Of a stretch of 7,720 bases of DNA, positions 1 to 7,197 are shown piece by piece (position 1 is the stretch's first letter; each line of letters starts with the position of its first letter). The stretch is from the NCBI RefSeq assembly GCF_029054785.1, contig NZ_JAIDEN010000121.1:1-7720 (forward strand), in the 5' to 3' direction. Source of the stretch: Duncaniella sp. (GTDB lineage Bacteria; Bacteroidota; Bacteroidia; Bacteroidales; Muribaculaceae). Position numbers and translations under genes: made by a program. The notes below the pieces were generated by a model. That model made no database searches, had not been told where the DNA came from, and was given only the letters and a program-made list of their open reading frames with translations.

Positions 1-67
1 CCCAAAACTTTCGCAGGCGACGGTATTGTATTTTTTCCTGTTAATAATTTCATGTCTGAGAATTTTT

Positions 68-211
68 GAGGTTACCTAAGCCTTGGTGTCTCTTTTGCTA
101 AATTGTTGAAATTCGTCAGTCGCATAGCTCGCTATGCTCCTTTCTCATTTGCAACAATTTATCTAAAAGATACACCACTCAGATTTTAACTCTTGTTTTT
201 AAACAACCTCT
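68..211. repeat. Foldback (imperfect palindrome) repeat, left copy
   Basis: This copy matches the reverse complement of 7583-7720 at 136 of 138 positions over 74-211; the mismatches are at 78 and 152. The unit is itself an imperfect palindrome. GCATAGC (122-128) pairs with GCTATGC (131-137) at the centre, 85-112 pairs with 148-176 with few mismatches, and the outer ends read GAGGTT (68-73) and AACCTC (205-210). No coding frame is evident. It behaves like a non-autonomous dispersed element (MITE or large REP-like unit), but no transposase or clear target-site duplication is visible. It lies about 40 bases upstream of the presumed pyrG promoter. Nothing recognisable is seen in 1-67. Confidence 0.85.
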
Positions 212-224
212 AAGTTTAGGCAAA

Positions 225-259
225 TTTACGGAATAATCCCCGATTTTTTTGTAAATTTG
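225..259 (+). promoter_or_regulatory. Probable Bacteroidetes-type promoter for pyrG-yidC
   Basis: TAAATTTG at 252-259 is a perfect match to the Bacteroidetes -7 consensus TAnnTTTG. The -33 element is poor: the nearest candidate is TTTA at 225-228, slightly too far upstream. Transcription would begin roughly 5-10 bases after the box and give a leader of about 55-60 bases. That leader contains a short inverted repeat, TTCAG-T-CTGAA (274-284), which could be an operator or weak hairpin or could be chance. The call rests on one box and its position before a housekeeping operon. Confidence 0.42.
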
Positions 260-324
260 CGCCTTATTTTAGATTCAGTCTGAAATATACGCGAATTTGA
301 AGTATCTCTATCACATCATAAAGC

Positions 325-1947
325 GTGGAAACTAAATACATTTTTGTCACAGGCGGCGTGGTTTCGTCGCTGGGCAAAGGAATCATCTCTTCCTCTCTCG
401 CCTGCCTTCTGAAAGCGCGGGGCTTTAGGGTAACTATCCAAAAGTTCGACCCCTATATCAACATCGACCCCGGTACCCTCAACCCCTATGAGCACGGCGA
501 ATGCTATGTGACCGTCGACGGCCACGAAGCCGACCTCGACCTCGGCCACTACGAGAGATTTACAAATATCCAGACAACCCGCGCCAACAATGTGACCACC
601 GGACGCATCTACAAGAGCGTCATCGAGAAGGAACGCCGCGGAGACTATCTCGGCAAGACTGTCCAGATCATTCCCCACATCACCGACGAGATCAAGCGCA
701 ACGTCATGGCTCTCGGCAAAACCGGCGACTTCGATTTCGTGATCACGGAAATCGGCGGTGTCGTAGGCGACATCGAATCGCTCCCCTTCCTTGAGGCTGT
801 CCGTCAGCTCAGATGGGAACTTGAAGACAACTGCATCTGCCTGCATCTGACCTATGTCCCCTACATCAGTGCCGCAAAGGAACTCAAGACAAAGCCGACG
901 CAACACTCTGTCAAGCAACTGCAACAGCTCGGTATCCAGCCCGATGTACTGGTACTGCGCACAGAACACGAGATCCCCTCGGCCATGCGCAAGAAGATCG
1001 CACAGTTCTGCAACGTAGCCCCTGACGCCGTCATCCAGAGCATCGATGCAAAGAGCATCTATGATGTCCCGGTGCTGATGCACGAACAGCATCTCGACGA
1101 AATCGTGATGCGCAAGATGGATCTCGATCCACAGGGTCAGCCCGACATGAACCCCTGGAAAGAATTCCTGACCAAAATGCGCACCGCACAGAAAAAAGTG
1201 CGCATCGGCCTGGTCGGAAAATATGTCGAGCTTCAGGATGCCTACAAGTCAATCAACGAGGCTCTTTTCCAGGCTGCAACCTATGCCGACCATATCCTCG
1301 ACCTGCAATATATCCACTCCGAGCGCGTCACACCGGACAATGTCGACACTCAGCTGCGTGACCTCGACGGCGTGATCATAGCCCCCGGCTTCGGCCAACG
1401 CGGAATCGAAGGCAAATTCGTGGCGCTCAAATGGTGTCGCGAACACGATGTCCCGACATTCGGAATCTGCCTCGGCATGCAGTGCATGGTGATCGAATTC
1501 GCCCGCGATGTCCTCGGCTTGCAGGATGCCAACTCGACGGAAATGCAGCCCCACACGCCTCACAATGTGATCGACCTGATGGAAGAACAGAAGTCGATCT
1601 CCAACATGGGAGGCACTATGCGTCTCGGAGCCTATGACTGCGAGCTGCTGCCGGGATCCCGCGCCGCAAAGGCCTACGGCAAGACCCGCGTCAGCGAACG
1701 CCACCGCCATCGCTTCGAGTTCAACAACGACTTCCGCGCCCGCTTCGAGGCCGCAGGCATGAAGTGTGTGGGCGAAAACCCAGCCACACATCTCGTAGAA
1801 GTAGTCGAACTTCCGGACCACCGCTGGTTCATCGGCACCCAGTATCATCCGGAATACTCCTCAACCGTCCTCTCGCCCTCTCCGCTCTTCATGGACTTCA
1901 TCAGAAGCGCCATCGAATACAGCGAAGAACGAAACGCCAGATCATAA
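325..1947 (+). CDS. pyrG: CTP synthase (glutamine-hydrolysing)
   Basis: The product converts UTP to CTP using ATP and ammonia from glutamine, the last step of de novo pyrimidine nucleotide synthesis, in the cytosol. At 540 residues it is close to the usual ~535-545. The N-terminal synthetase domain (about 1-270) begins with FVTGGVVSSLGKG, with K18, K40 and D72 at the same numbers as E. coli active-site residues; E142 in EIGGVVGDIES aligns with E. coli E140. The C-terminal class I glutamine amidotransferase domain (about 290-535) has the GICLGMQ nucleophile elbow with Cys382 and the YHPE motif giving His508 and Glu510, so the catalytic triad is intact. Translation starts at GTG: an in-frame TAA at 319-321 excludes any longer start and the alignment fits. 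No clear Shine-Dalgarno is seen. yidC follows after 30 bases, so the two are probably cotranscribed. Confidence 0.98.
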   Translation: METKYIFVTGGVVSSLGKGIISSSLACLLKARGFRVTIQKFDPYINIDPGTLNPYEHGECYVTVDGHEADLDLGHYERFTNIQTTRANNVTTGRIYKSVIEKERRGDYLGKTVQIIPHITDEIKRNVMALGKTGDFDFVITEIGGVVGDIESLPFLEAVRQLRWELEDNCICLHLTYVPYISAAKELKTKPTQHSVKQLQQLGIQPDVLVLRTEHEIPSAMRKKIAQFCNVAPDAVIQSIDAKSIYDVPVLMHEQHLDEIVMRKMDLDPQGQPDMNPWKEFLTKMRTAQKKVRIGLVGKYVELQDAYKSINEALFQAATYADHILDLQYIHSERVTPDNVDTQLRDLDGVIIAPGFGQRGIEGKFVALKWCREHDVPTFGICLGMQCMVIEFARDVLGLQDANSTEMQPHTPHNVIDLMEEQKSISNMGGTMRLGAYDCELLPGSRAAKAYGKTRVSERHRHRFEFNNDFRARFEAAGMKCVGENPATHLVEVVELPDHRWFIGTQYHPEYSSTVLSPSPLFMDFIRSAIEYSEERNARS

Positions 1948-1977
1948 GTAACAAAACTCTACCCATAACTCAACTGA

Positions 1978-4065
1978 ATGGACAGAAACTCACTAATCGG
2001 GCTCCTATTGATGGGCCTCATCATCTTCGGATTCACCTACATCAACCGTCCCTCCCCTGAAGAGCTCGAACGGCAGCGTATCGAGCGCGAACAGATGGAG
2101 GCACAGGAAGCCGCAAAAGCCTCCGATCCAGGAGCTCTGAAATTTGACTCTATCACTCCGGCTGAAATCGCCGCGATCAAAAGCACCGTGCGCGAACTCG
2201 GAACAACCGACACCGTCAGCGGCGTGTCGACTCTCAGCGTCGACAAGATCGACCTGCGTCTCAATGCCGAGGGTCAGCTTGAAGGAACTGTTGACGCCGA
2301 CGGACGCCAGGTTGCCGTCGCCGATCTCCTCAGCAACGACTCAGCACTGCCGCTGACCGTAGGAGCACCTGCCGTCAACAATCTGCGCAAGGCGCTCGCG
2401 ACAGCAGCCCGCTACCGCGGTTTCGCCCGTCACCTCTCAGGCGACAGCACCACAGTCCGCCTCGAAAACAAGAATCTCAGCCTCGAAATCTCCAATAAGG
2501 GCGGTGTGATCTCACGCGCCACTCTCCGCGACTACAACAGCTATGACTCTACCAAGATCGAGCTTCTCTCGCCGGAGACCGACATCTACAACTTCACTCT
2601 GACCTCGGCCACACAGCGCTTCGAGACCAGCGAGTTTTTCTTCACACCCGTGCAGCTCAGCGACTCTTCGGTGCTGATGAAACTCGAACTCGGCGACGGC
2701 GCGCGCTGGGGCATCAAATATACCCTCCCGGCCGACGGCTATACGGTCAATATCGACGTGATCCAGGAAGGCATGCAGAGCATCATTCCCTCGTCGGTAG
2801 CCTCGATGGACTTCAACTGGCATCAGAAAATGCGCCGCAACGAAGCCGGACGCGTCTTTGAGGAACGCAACTCGGCGCTCTACTACATGTATACCGACGG
2901 CGATGTCGACAACCTCAGCGAGGGTTCCGACGACGAAGAGGAGATCAACCAGCGCCTGAAATGGATCAGCTGCAAGAACCAGTTCTTCTCGGCTGTGCTC
3001 ATGGCCCGCACCAACTTCAGCAGCGGCAATCTCCGCAGCACCGTACTCAAGGACAACCCCGACTTCATCAAGGAGATGAACTTCGACATGACAGTCGAAT
3101 ACTCAGCCGCAGCGGCCAACCCCGCCTCCTTCGTGATGTATCTCGGCCCCAACTCCTACCCCGTGATGAGCTCCGTGGAGAAGGAGATCTTCCCCGACGA
3201 GAACATGCACCTGACCAAGCTCATCCCCCTCGGATGGCCTATCTTCCGCTGGATCAACACCCTGATCATCATTCCGGTGTTCACCCTGCTCGGCTCGTTT
3301 ATCTCGAACTACGGCATCATCATCCTGCTGCTGACCATCTTCATCAAGATCATCCTCTTCCCCTTCACCTACAAGAGCATGATCTCACAGGCCCGCATGC
3401 GCCTGCTCGCACCTGAGATCAAAGCCATCAACGACAAGTATCCCGGCAACGAAAACGCCATGAAGCGCCAGCAGGAGACAATGGCACTCTACTCCCGCGC
3501 CGGAGCCAACCCGCTTTCGGGCTGTCTGCCGATGCTCCTCCAGATGCCTATCCTCGTGGCCATGTTCTGGTTCTTCCCCTCGGCCATCGAGCTGCGCGGC
3601 GAGCCCTTCCTCTGGGCCAAAGACCTCTCGGCTCCTGACGCCATCATCTCATGGTCGGCAAACATCCCCTTCATCTCAAGCACCTTCGGCAACCACATCA
3701 GCCTCTTCTGTCTGCTCATGACCGCGGTCAACATCATCTACACCCGCAACAACATGCAGAGCCAGGCTTCGTCAGGCATGCCGGGCATGAAATGGATGAT
3801 GTATATGATGCCGGTGATGTTCCTCTTCATCTTCAACAACTACGCCGCAGGCCTCAGCTACTACTACTTCCTGTCACTGCTGATCACCATCGTGCAGACC
3901 TACATCTTCCGCAAGGTTGTCAGCGAAGACAAGATGCGCGCCAAGATGGCCGAAGCCGCCAAGAAGCCCAAAAAGAAATCAGGCTTCATGGCCCGTCTCG
4001 AAGAGGCCCAGCGCAAACAGCAGCAGATGCTCCGCGAACAGCAGAAACGCCAGGGCCGCCGCTGA
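1978..4065 (+). CDS. yidC: Membrane protein insertase YidC (Oxa1 family)
   Basis: YidC inserts and folds inner-membrane proteins, alone or with SecYEG. The 695-residue product has the Gram-negative layout. An N-terminal membrane anchor (about 5-22) is followed by a charged linker and a large periplasmic beta-rich domain (about 60-405). The conserved Oxa1 core (about 415-642) has hydrophobic segments near 415-437, 444-463, 510-530, 573-590 and 604-642. The tail (about 643-695) is very basic and glutamine-rich and could contact the ribosome or the inserted substrate. In the first core helix Lys457 (TIFIKII) sits where E. coli has the groove arginine R366; I believe lysine is usual in Bacteroidetes, so I do not treat it as a defect. 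At 695 residues it is longer than E. coli YidC (~550), mainly through the linker, periplasmic part and tail. The start at ATG 1978 fits the anchor. Cotranscription with pyrG is inferred from the 30-base gap. Confidence 0.97.
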   Translation: MDRNSLIGLLLMGLIIFGFTYINRPSPEELERQRIEREQMEAQEAAKASDPGALKFDSITPAEIAAIKSTVRELGTTDTVSGVSTLSVDKIDLRLNAEGQLEGTVDADGRQVAVADLLSNDSALPLTVGAPAVNNLRKALATAARYRGFARHLSGDSTTVRLENKNLSLEISNKGGVISRATLRDYNSYDSTKIELLSPETDIYNFTLTSATQRFETSEFFFTPVQLSDSSVLMKLELGDGARWGIKYTLPADGYTVNIDVIQEGMQSIIPSSVASMDFNWHQKMRRNEAGRVFEERNSALYYMYTDGDVDNLSEGSDDEEEINQRLKWISCKNQFFSAVLMARTNFSSGNLRSTVLKDNPDFIKEMNFDMTVEYSAAAANPASFVMYLGPNSYPVMSSVEKEIFPDENMHLTKLIPLGWPIFRWINTLIIIPVFTLLGSFISNYGIIILLLTIFIKIILFPFTYKSMISQARMRLLAPEIKAINDKYPGNENAMKRQQETMALYSRAGANPLSGCLPMLLQMPILVAMFWFFPSAIELRGEPFLWAKDLSAPDAIISWSANIPFISSTFGNHISLFCLLMTAVNIIYTRNNMQSQASSGMPGMKWMMYMMPVMFLFIFNNYAAGLSYYYFLSLLITIVQTYIFRKVVSEDKMRAKMAEAAKKPKKKSGFMARLEEAQRKQQQMLREQQKRQGRR

Positions 4066-4081
4066 TCACCACGCTCCATTA

Positions 4082-4107
4082 GAGGGTCAGCCCCCTCCGC
4101 TGACCTC
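4082..4107 (+). terminator. First hairpin after yidC
   Basis: GGTCAGC (4085-4091) pairs perfectly with GCTGACC (4099-4105) across a 7-base pyrimidine loop, and the flanking GAG/CTC can extend the stem with one bulged G. No T-run follows, so alone it is not a classical intrinsic terminator. It begins 16 bases after the yidC stop codon and may protect the 3' end or support the stronger hairpin just downstream. Confidence 0.55.
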
Positions 4108-4122
4108 CACCATATCCCCATC

Positions 4123-4173
4123 AAAAGCAGCTCCTTCCGACAGCCAGCCCGGCAGTCAGAAGGAGCTGCTTTT
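4123..4173 (+). terminator. Intrinsic terminator of the pyrG-yidC operon
   Basis: A perfect 15-bp stem pairs 4123-4137 with 4159-4173 (AAAAGCAGC... with ...GCTGCTTTT). The interior continues with GAC/GTC (4139-4141 with 4155-4157) and GCC/GGC (4143-4145 with 4151-4153), separated by single mismatches and capped by a 5-base loop. The A4/T4 ends of the stem make it usable on either strand, though only yidC needs it here. After it the sequence turns first C-rich and then very AT-rich. Confidence 0.85.
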
Positions 4174-4213
4174 CCCACCCCACCCCGCAGAGAGAACCAC
4201 AGAGGAGAGACAG

Positions 4214-4313
4214 TTGTATAAAAAATCTTATATATAAATTTTCTTATATATAATTTTTTTTATACATTTGCTATGTATTTACACTCTATGTGTGTAATAC
4301 TATACTACATAAT
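4214..4313 (+). promoter_or_regulatory. AT-rich upstream region of the ATPase gene
   Basis: This stretch is almost all A and T up to about 4270. It contains a 12-base direct repeat TCTTATATATAA (4226-4237 and 4242-4253, 16-base period) inside an inverted pair, GTATAAAAAA (4216-4225) and TTTTTTATAC (4256-4265). TTTG at 4267-4270 could be a -33 element, but no TAnnTTTG lies at the right distance, so I cannot place a promoter. It is the only place from which the ATPase gene can be transcribed independently, because a strong terminator lies just upstream. Confidence 0.4.
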
Positions 4314-5222
4314 ATGTTAAATATATTCGAACAGACCCTCAGCCATATGATGCTCCACATTGAGGCTGAGAAATCTGTAGGCCATATACCTCAGCCTTTG
4401 TTCCTGATCGGAAGTTTCGGATCGGGCAAAACCACTCTGCTTATTGAGTTGGCCCGACGGCTTCGGGAAAACGGCTGGGGAGAATCGGTACAGCTGCTTG
4501 ACGGGAAAGAATTTTTCAGCAGCAACGACATCATAAAGGCCATCGAAGGGACTGATTATGACGGCACCCGGCCTCTTAAAGGAAATGGCGACAGACGGCG
4601 CATTGTAATCATTGACGATCTTGACTTCTTCTTCAACAGAAGTCCGTTTGATGATCAGTATCTTCTGCGAAACTATCTCTATCAGCCGGAGGCTCCTATG
4701 CTCATCGCCGCAGTTCCTAAAATCAGCGAGGCTCTGGCCGACTATAAGGCACCATTTTTCGAAGGAGTCAGAACCATCTATATCCCGGCCATTACTCAGG
4801 ATTCGCTGTCAGAAACATTAAATCTTCCGGAAGAAAAAGCTAAACGCCTGTCAGCCCTGCTTGCCTATCTGCCTCCGGTGATACGCTCTGTAAAGATTGC
4901 CTGCGATATCATAGACAGATCTGACTGGCCGGACAACGACCTGAAAGAACTGGCCACTCTATCGGCGCCTATATACCGCGCCAGATTTGAGAATCTTCCG
5001 GCTTATTCACAAAAAATACTGATGTCACTCTCAAAGTCAGCCTCTCCCTTAAACCTCTCTCAACTCCGTGAGCTGATATCGGCTCCGGCAGGTAGCCTCT
5101 CTCCATACCTGCAGCAACTTGTGCAGGACAATACAATCCGCAAAACCGATCCTGAAAAGCGTGGCACTCCATACGAGATTACCGACAAACTCTTCAAACT
5201 CTGGCTTTCAAACGGCTCGTAA
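4314..5222 (+). CDS. P-loop ATPase with C-terminal winged-helix-like region
   Basis: The 302-residue protein has a Walker A motif GSFGSGKTT (33-41, Lys39) and a Walker B strand IVIIDDLD (97-104, Asp101/Asp102), so it should bind and probably hydrolyse ATP. The C-terminal part (about 225-302) has helix-turn-helix-like spacing (SLSKSAS..LSQLRELI...LSPYLQQLVQDNTI) and ends with YEITDKLFKLWL. That ending is typical of the archaeal-type AAA/STAND ATPases of the COG1672 / ATPase_2 kind, which join a nucleotide switch to a winged helix. The assignment is from motif memory, not a search. No membrane segment or signal peptide is seen. I chose ATG 4314; a GTG at 4290 would add eight residues (MCNTILHN) that look unlike protein. 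The gene is alone between two terminators, so no partner is obvious. The physiological role is unknown; such ATPases occur in defence, regulation and mobile-element contexts. Confidence 0.85.
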   Translation: MLNIFEQTLSHMMLHIEAEKSVGHIPQPLFLIGSFGSGKTTLLIELARRLRENGWGESVQLLDGKEFFSSNDIIKAIEGTDYDGTRPLKGNGDRRRIVIIDDLDFFFNRSPFDDQYLLRNYLYQPEAPMLIAAVPKISEALADYKAPFFEGVRTIYIPAITQDSLSETLNLPEEKAKRLSALLAYLPPVIRSVKIACDIIDRSDWPDNDLKELATLSAPIYRARFENLPAYSQKILMSLSKSASPLNLSQLRELISAPAGSLSPYLQQLVQDNTIRKTDPEKRGTPYEITDKLFKLWLSNGS

Positions 5223-5276
5223 CAGAAATAAGCAGCCAAACTGTCAAGCATCTCTTCTATCGCTGTGTAACATTTA

Positions 5277-5322
5277 AAAGCGAGGTCGTGTACTTCAGAT
5301 TCACGACCTCGCTTTGCTTTTT
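5277..5322. terminator. Bidirectional terminator between convergent genes
   Basis: A perfect 14-bp stem pairs 5277-5290 (AAAGCGAGGTCGTG) with 5302-5315 across an 11-base loop. On the + strand it is followed by GC and T6 (5317-5322), serving the ATPase gene that stops at 5222. On the - strand the stem is followed by CTTTTAAATG, a weaker T-tract, and can serve the lipoprotein gene that ends at 5364. Confidence 0.85.
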
Positions 5323-5363
5323 AGAGTGCTGAGATTGAGACTAACCTATTCATCCAAACGGTT

Positions 5364-6317
5364 CTATTCTCCACTGTAATCTCCTACTATGTTTTTAAAC
5401 CTAGACCACCAACCAGATTTGAACCAGTCCATATTTTCAGCTTTCACATGAAGAACAGCATTAGCATATACTTCATCTGGTAAAGGATTAAGAATATCAT
5501 ACCTTAAACTTGGTTTTCCTCCTACATAAATATTAGACAACATATAGCACCCATAAAACGAATTCTCAAAAATTCTCACAACAGAACTTGGAATTATAAT
5601 CTCGACCAAGGAGCTGCACCTAAAAAATGTATATTCGTCAATCTCGGTCACTGAATTTGGAATGGTGACACTTGTCAGGGAACTGCAACCGGAAAAAGCA
5701 GAGCTTCCAATCCCGGTAACTGAATTTGGAATGGTGATACTTGTCAGGGAACTGCAACCTCTAAAGGCTGAGCCGTTAATTTTAGTCACCCAATTAGGAA
5801 TGGTGATACTTGCCAGGGAACTACAACCCTCAAAGGCTGAGCGTTCAATCTCGGTAACTGAATTTGGTATGGTGATACTTGTCAGGAAACTGCAACCGGA
5901 AAAGGCAGAGCCACCAATCTCGGTAACTGAATTGGGGATATTTATACTTGTTATAGAGCTCCCTCTAAATGCCTCCTCTGCTATAATCCTGGTATTATAC
6001 GTAGTACCCAAGTATTTCACTGTTGCATATGGCTTTACATCTCCTTTGAGCTCTACGGGGTCGTAACCTATTATTTCAAGGTGAGAATCTACTATTTTAT
6101 ATTTTACATAATCAATATAAAATGTTGTCTCGTCAATAGGAGAGAACACTGACTTTGTAGATGTCGAGCCATCGGGATTGATTGTCACTGAGGAGCTGTT
6201 TTCAGGCTGATTAGGATTCTTGCCTGGGTCATCACCGTTTCCTGGTTCGTCGTCTTTAGAACACGAAACGAAACATACGGCCAACAATAAGCCGATGAAT
6301 AATTTTTCTAATCTCAT
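5364..6317 (-). CDS. BspA-like leucine-rich-repeat surface lipoprotein
   Basis: The 317-residue protein starts with a lipoprotein signal peptide (MRLEKLFIGLLLAVCFVSC). Cys19 is the lipidated residue, followed by SKDDEP, which fits the Bacteroidetes lipoprotein export signal, so surface display is expected. A Gly/Asn/Pro/Asp-rich linker (about 22-60) and a small beta-rich region (about 65-105) lead into six or so 23-residue LRR_5/BspA repeats (about 105-270) with the core SxTIPNSVTEIG.SAF.GCSSL. The C-terminal cap has the Bacteroidetes ending W(W)SRFKNIVGDY. I chose ATG at 6317 because it puts the lipobox in place; a longer TTG-started frame from 6392 would prepend 25 residues before the signal and touches the upstream gene's stop. 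BspA relatives bind host matrix proteins or other bacteria; the ligand here is unknown. An overlapping + strand frame (5662-6066) is a shadow of the repeats. Confidence 0.93.
   Translation of the reverse strand: MRLEKLFIGLLLAVCFVSCSKDDEPGNGDDPGKNPNQPENSSSVTINPDGSTSTKSVFSPIDETTFYIDYVKYKIVDSHLEIIGYDPVELKGDVKPYATVKYLGTTYNTRIIAEEAFRGSSITSINIPNSVTEIGGSAFSGCSFLTSITIPNSVTEIERSAFEGCSSLASITIPNWVTKINGSAFRGCSSLTSITIPNSVTGIGSSAFSGCSSLTSVTIPNSVTEIDEYTFFRCSSLVEIIIPSSVVRIFENSFYGCYMLSNIYVGGKPSLRYDILNPLPDEVYANAVLHVKAENMDWFKSGWWSRFKNIVGDYSGE
5642..5934 (-). repeat. 69-bp tandem repeats encoding the LRR array
   Basis: The motif AATGGTGA or a close variant recurs at 5661, 5730, 5799 and 5868 with exact 69-base spacing, and a diverged unit continues at 5937. 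Each unit encodes one 23-residue leucine-rich repeat. The central units are very similar in DNA (for example TGTCAGG.AACTGCAACC in each), suggesting recent duplication or gene conversion, whereas the units at the protein's repeat edges have diverged. Length change in steps of 69 bases would keep the frame. Confidence 0.88.
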
Positions 6318-6388
6318 AATTGTTTGATTTATTGGTTTATTAATAAGTAATTCAAATACACGGATCGCATCATGTGACAGGCCTATTC

Positions 6389-7177
6389 TCAAAAATTACC
6401 TGCAAACTTTATGGAGGAATGCGATATTTTATTTTTCAAATAAGGAAATTTGTTTTCGATTGATCTCAAGATCCAACCTTTAAAACCGGAAGAGGCTGGA
6501 ATGAAGGGTGACAGTAATACAGACTGCACCAGTTTGCGTCCATCGACAGGCAGATAGAAATTTTTATCAAATTGATTATAACCGCCGCATTTCTGATTTT
6601 CCTTAGGCTGAAAGTAGATTCTTAATTCGGATTCAGGTTCATAACACTTGTTTTTTGCAAAAATATACTTGGTTCTGTCAATCGCGCCAATCTCTACATC
6701 GTAATATTTCATAGTGCCTATAAACAATTTTAATCCACAGTCTTTCAGACTTTCCGCAAATGCACCGACCGTTGTCTGTATTCTTATTCCGGTATAGCCT
6801 GAGGTGAATGAGATCCACATGCTGTGCATTTCAGCAGACGTTGTAGTGAAGCAGGAACACAAGAGATTTGCTGCCGCTTTGCGAAATTTTTCGTACTCAG
6901 CCCGATGCTTCCGATCATTTTCAGTAATGGAATCTCCAGCAGGTAACAAGAATTCCGCACAGCGAAGTGTAACGAATCCATGCTCATAAATATCGGAGTA
7001 ATCCTTACGACGACTTACACGAAAACGCCCCTCCATAATCCCGAACAAAGCCGAGAGATCCATATATTTATAAATCTTTGTGTCAAGAGTTATGCCGGAA
7101 TCTTTAAGCACAAAGACACCGTCAGCAATCTCATCGTATCGTTCCAATTCAAATTCGGGATATTTGCCTGTATCCAT
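6389..7177 (-). CDS. DUF2971 family protein
   Basis: The 262-residue cytosolic protein has the pattern I associate with DUF2971 (PF11185). An early I-Y-K-Y-M-D-L segment is followed by GRFRVSRRKDYSDIYE. A central CSCFTTT..EMHSMWISF..GYTGIRI stretch (about 107-133) leads to a later KYIFAKNKCYEPESELRI block (about 168-186). The end holds SVLLSPFIP. The molecular function of the family is not established as far as I know. No signal peptide or membrane helix is seen. The start ATG at 7177 is the natural one, with no clear Shine-Dalgarno. The candidate structured RNA ends its T-run 54 bases upstream, and the lipoprotein gene starts 71 bases downstream, possibly in the same transcript. GC content (around 40%) is clearly lower than in pyrG-yidC, consistent with an accessory origin. 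Confidence 0.8.
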   Translation of the reverse strand: MDTGKYPEFELERYDEIADGVFVLKDSGITLDTKIYKYMDLSALFGIMEGRFRVSRRKDYSDIYEHGFVTLRCAEFLLPAGDSITENDRKHRAEYEKFRKAAANLLCSCFTTTSAEMHSMWISFTSGYTGIRIQTTVGAFAESLKDCGLKLFIGTMKYYDVEIGAIDRTKYIFAKNKCYEPESELRIYFQPKENQKCGGYNQFDKNFYLPVDGRKLVQSVLLSPFIPASSGFKGWILRSIENKFPYLKNKISHSSIKFAGNF

Positions 7178-7197
7178 CCGTCAGATAAGTGTGTTTC

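Noticed and set aside
316..1092. 258-codon open frame on the - strand opposite pyrG
   Set aside because: It is a shadow of the GC-rich pyrG reading frame, which shows intact CTP synthase motifs; the antisense product has no recognisable features.
4290..4313. GTG start adding eight residues to the ATPase
   Set aside because: The extension is short, unlike protein in composition, and lies in AT-rich leader DNA; ATG 4314 starts right at the first conserved-looking helix.
5662..6066. 134-codon open frame on the + strand within the lipoprotein gene
   Set aside because: It is antisense to the LRR array; the 69-base repeats keep it open and its sequence only mirrors the repeats. The - strand frame has a signal peptide, lipobox and known repeat motif.
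6318..6392. 25-residue N-terminal extension of the lipoprotein from a TTG codon
   Set aside because: It would place the hydrophobic signal segment internally and move the lipobox away from the N-terminus; ATG 6317 gives a normal lipoprotein.
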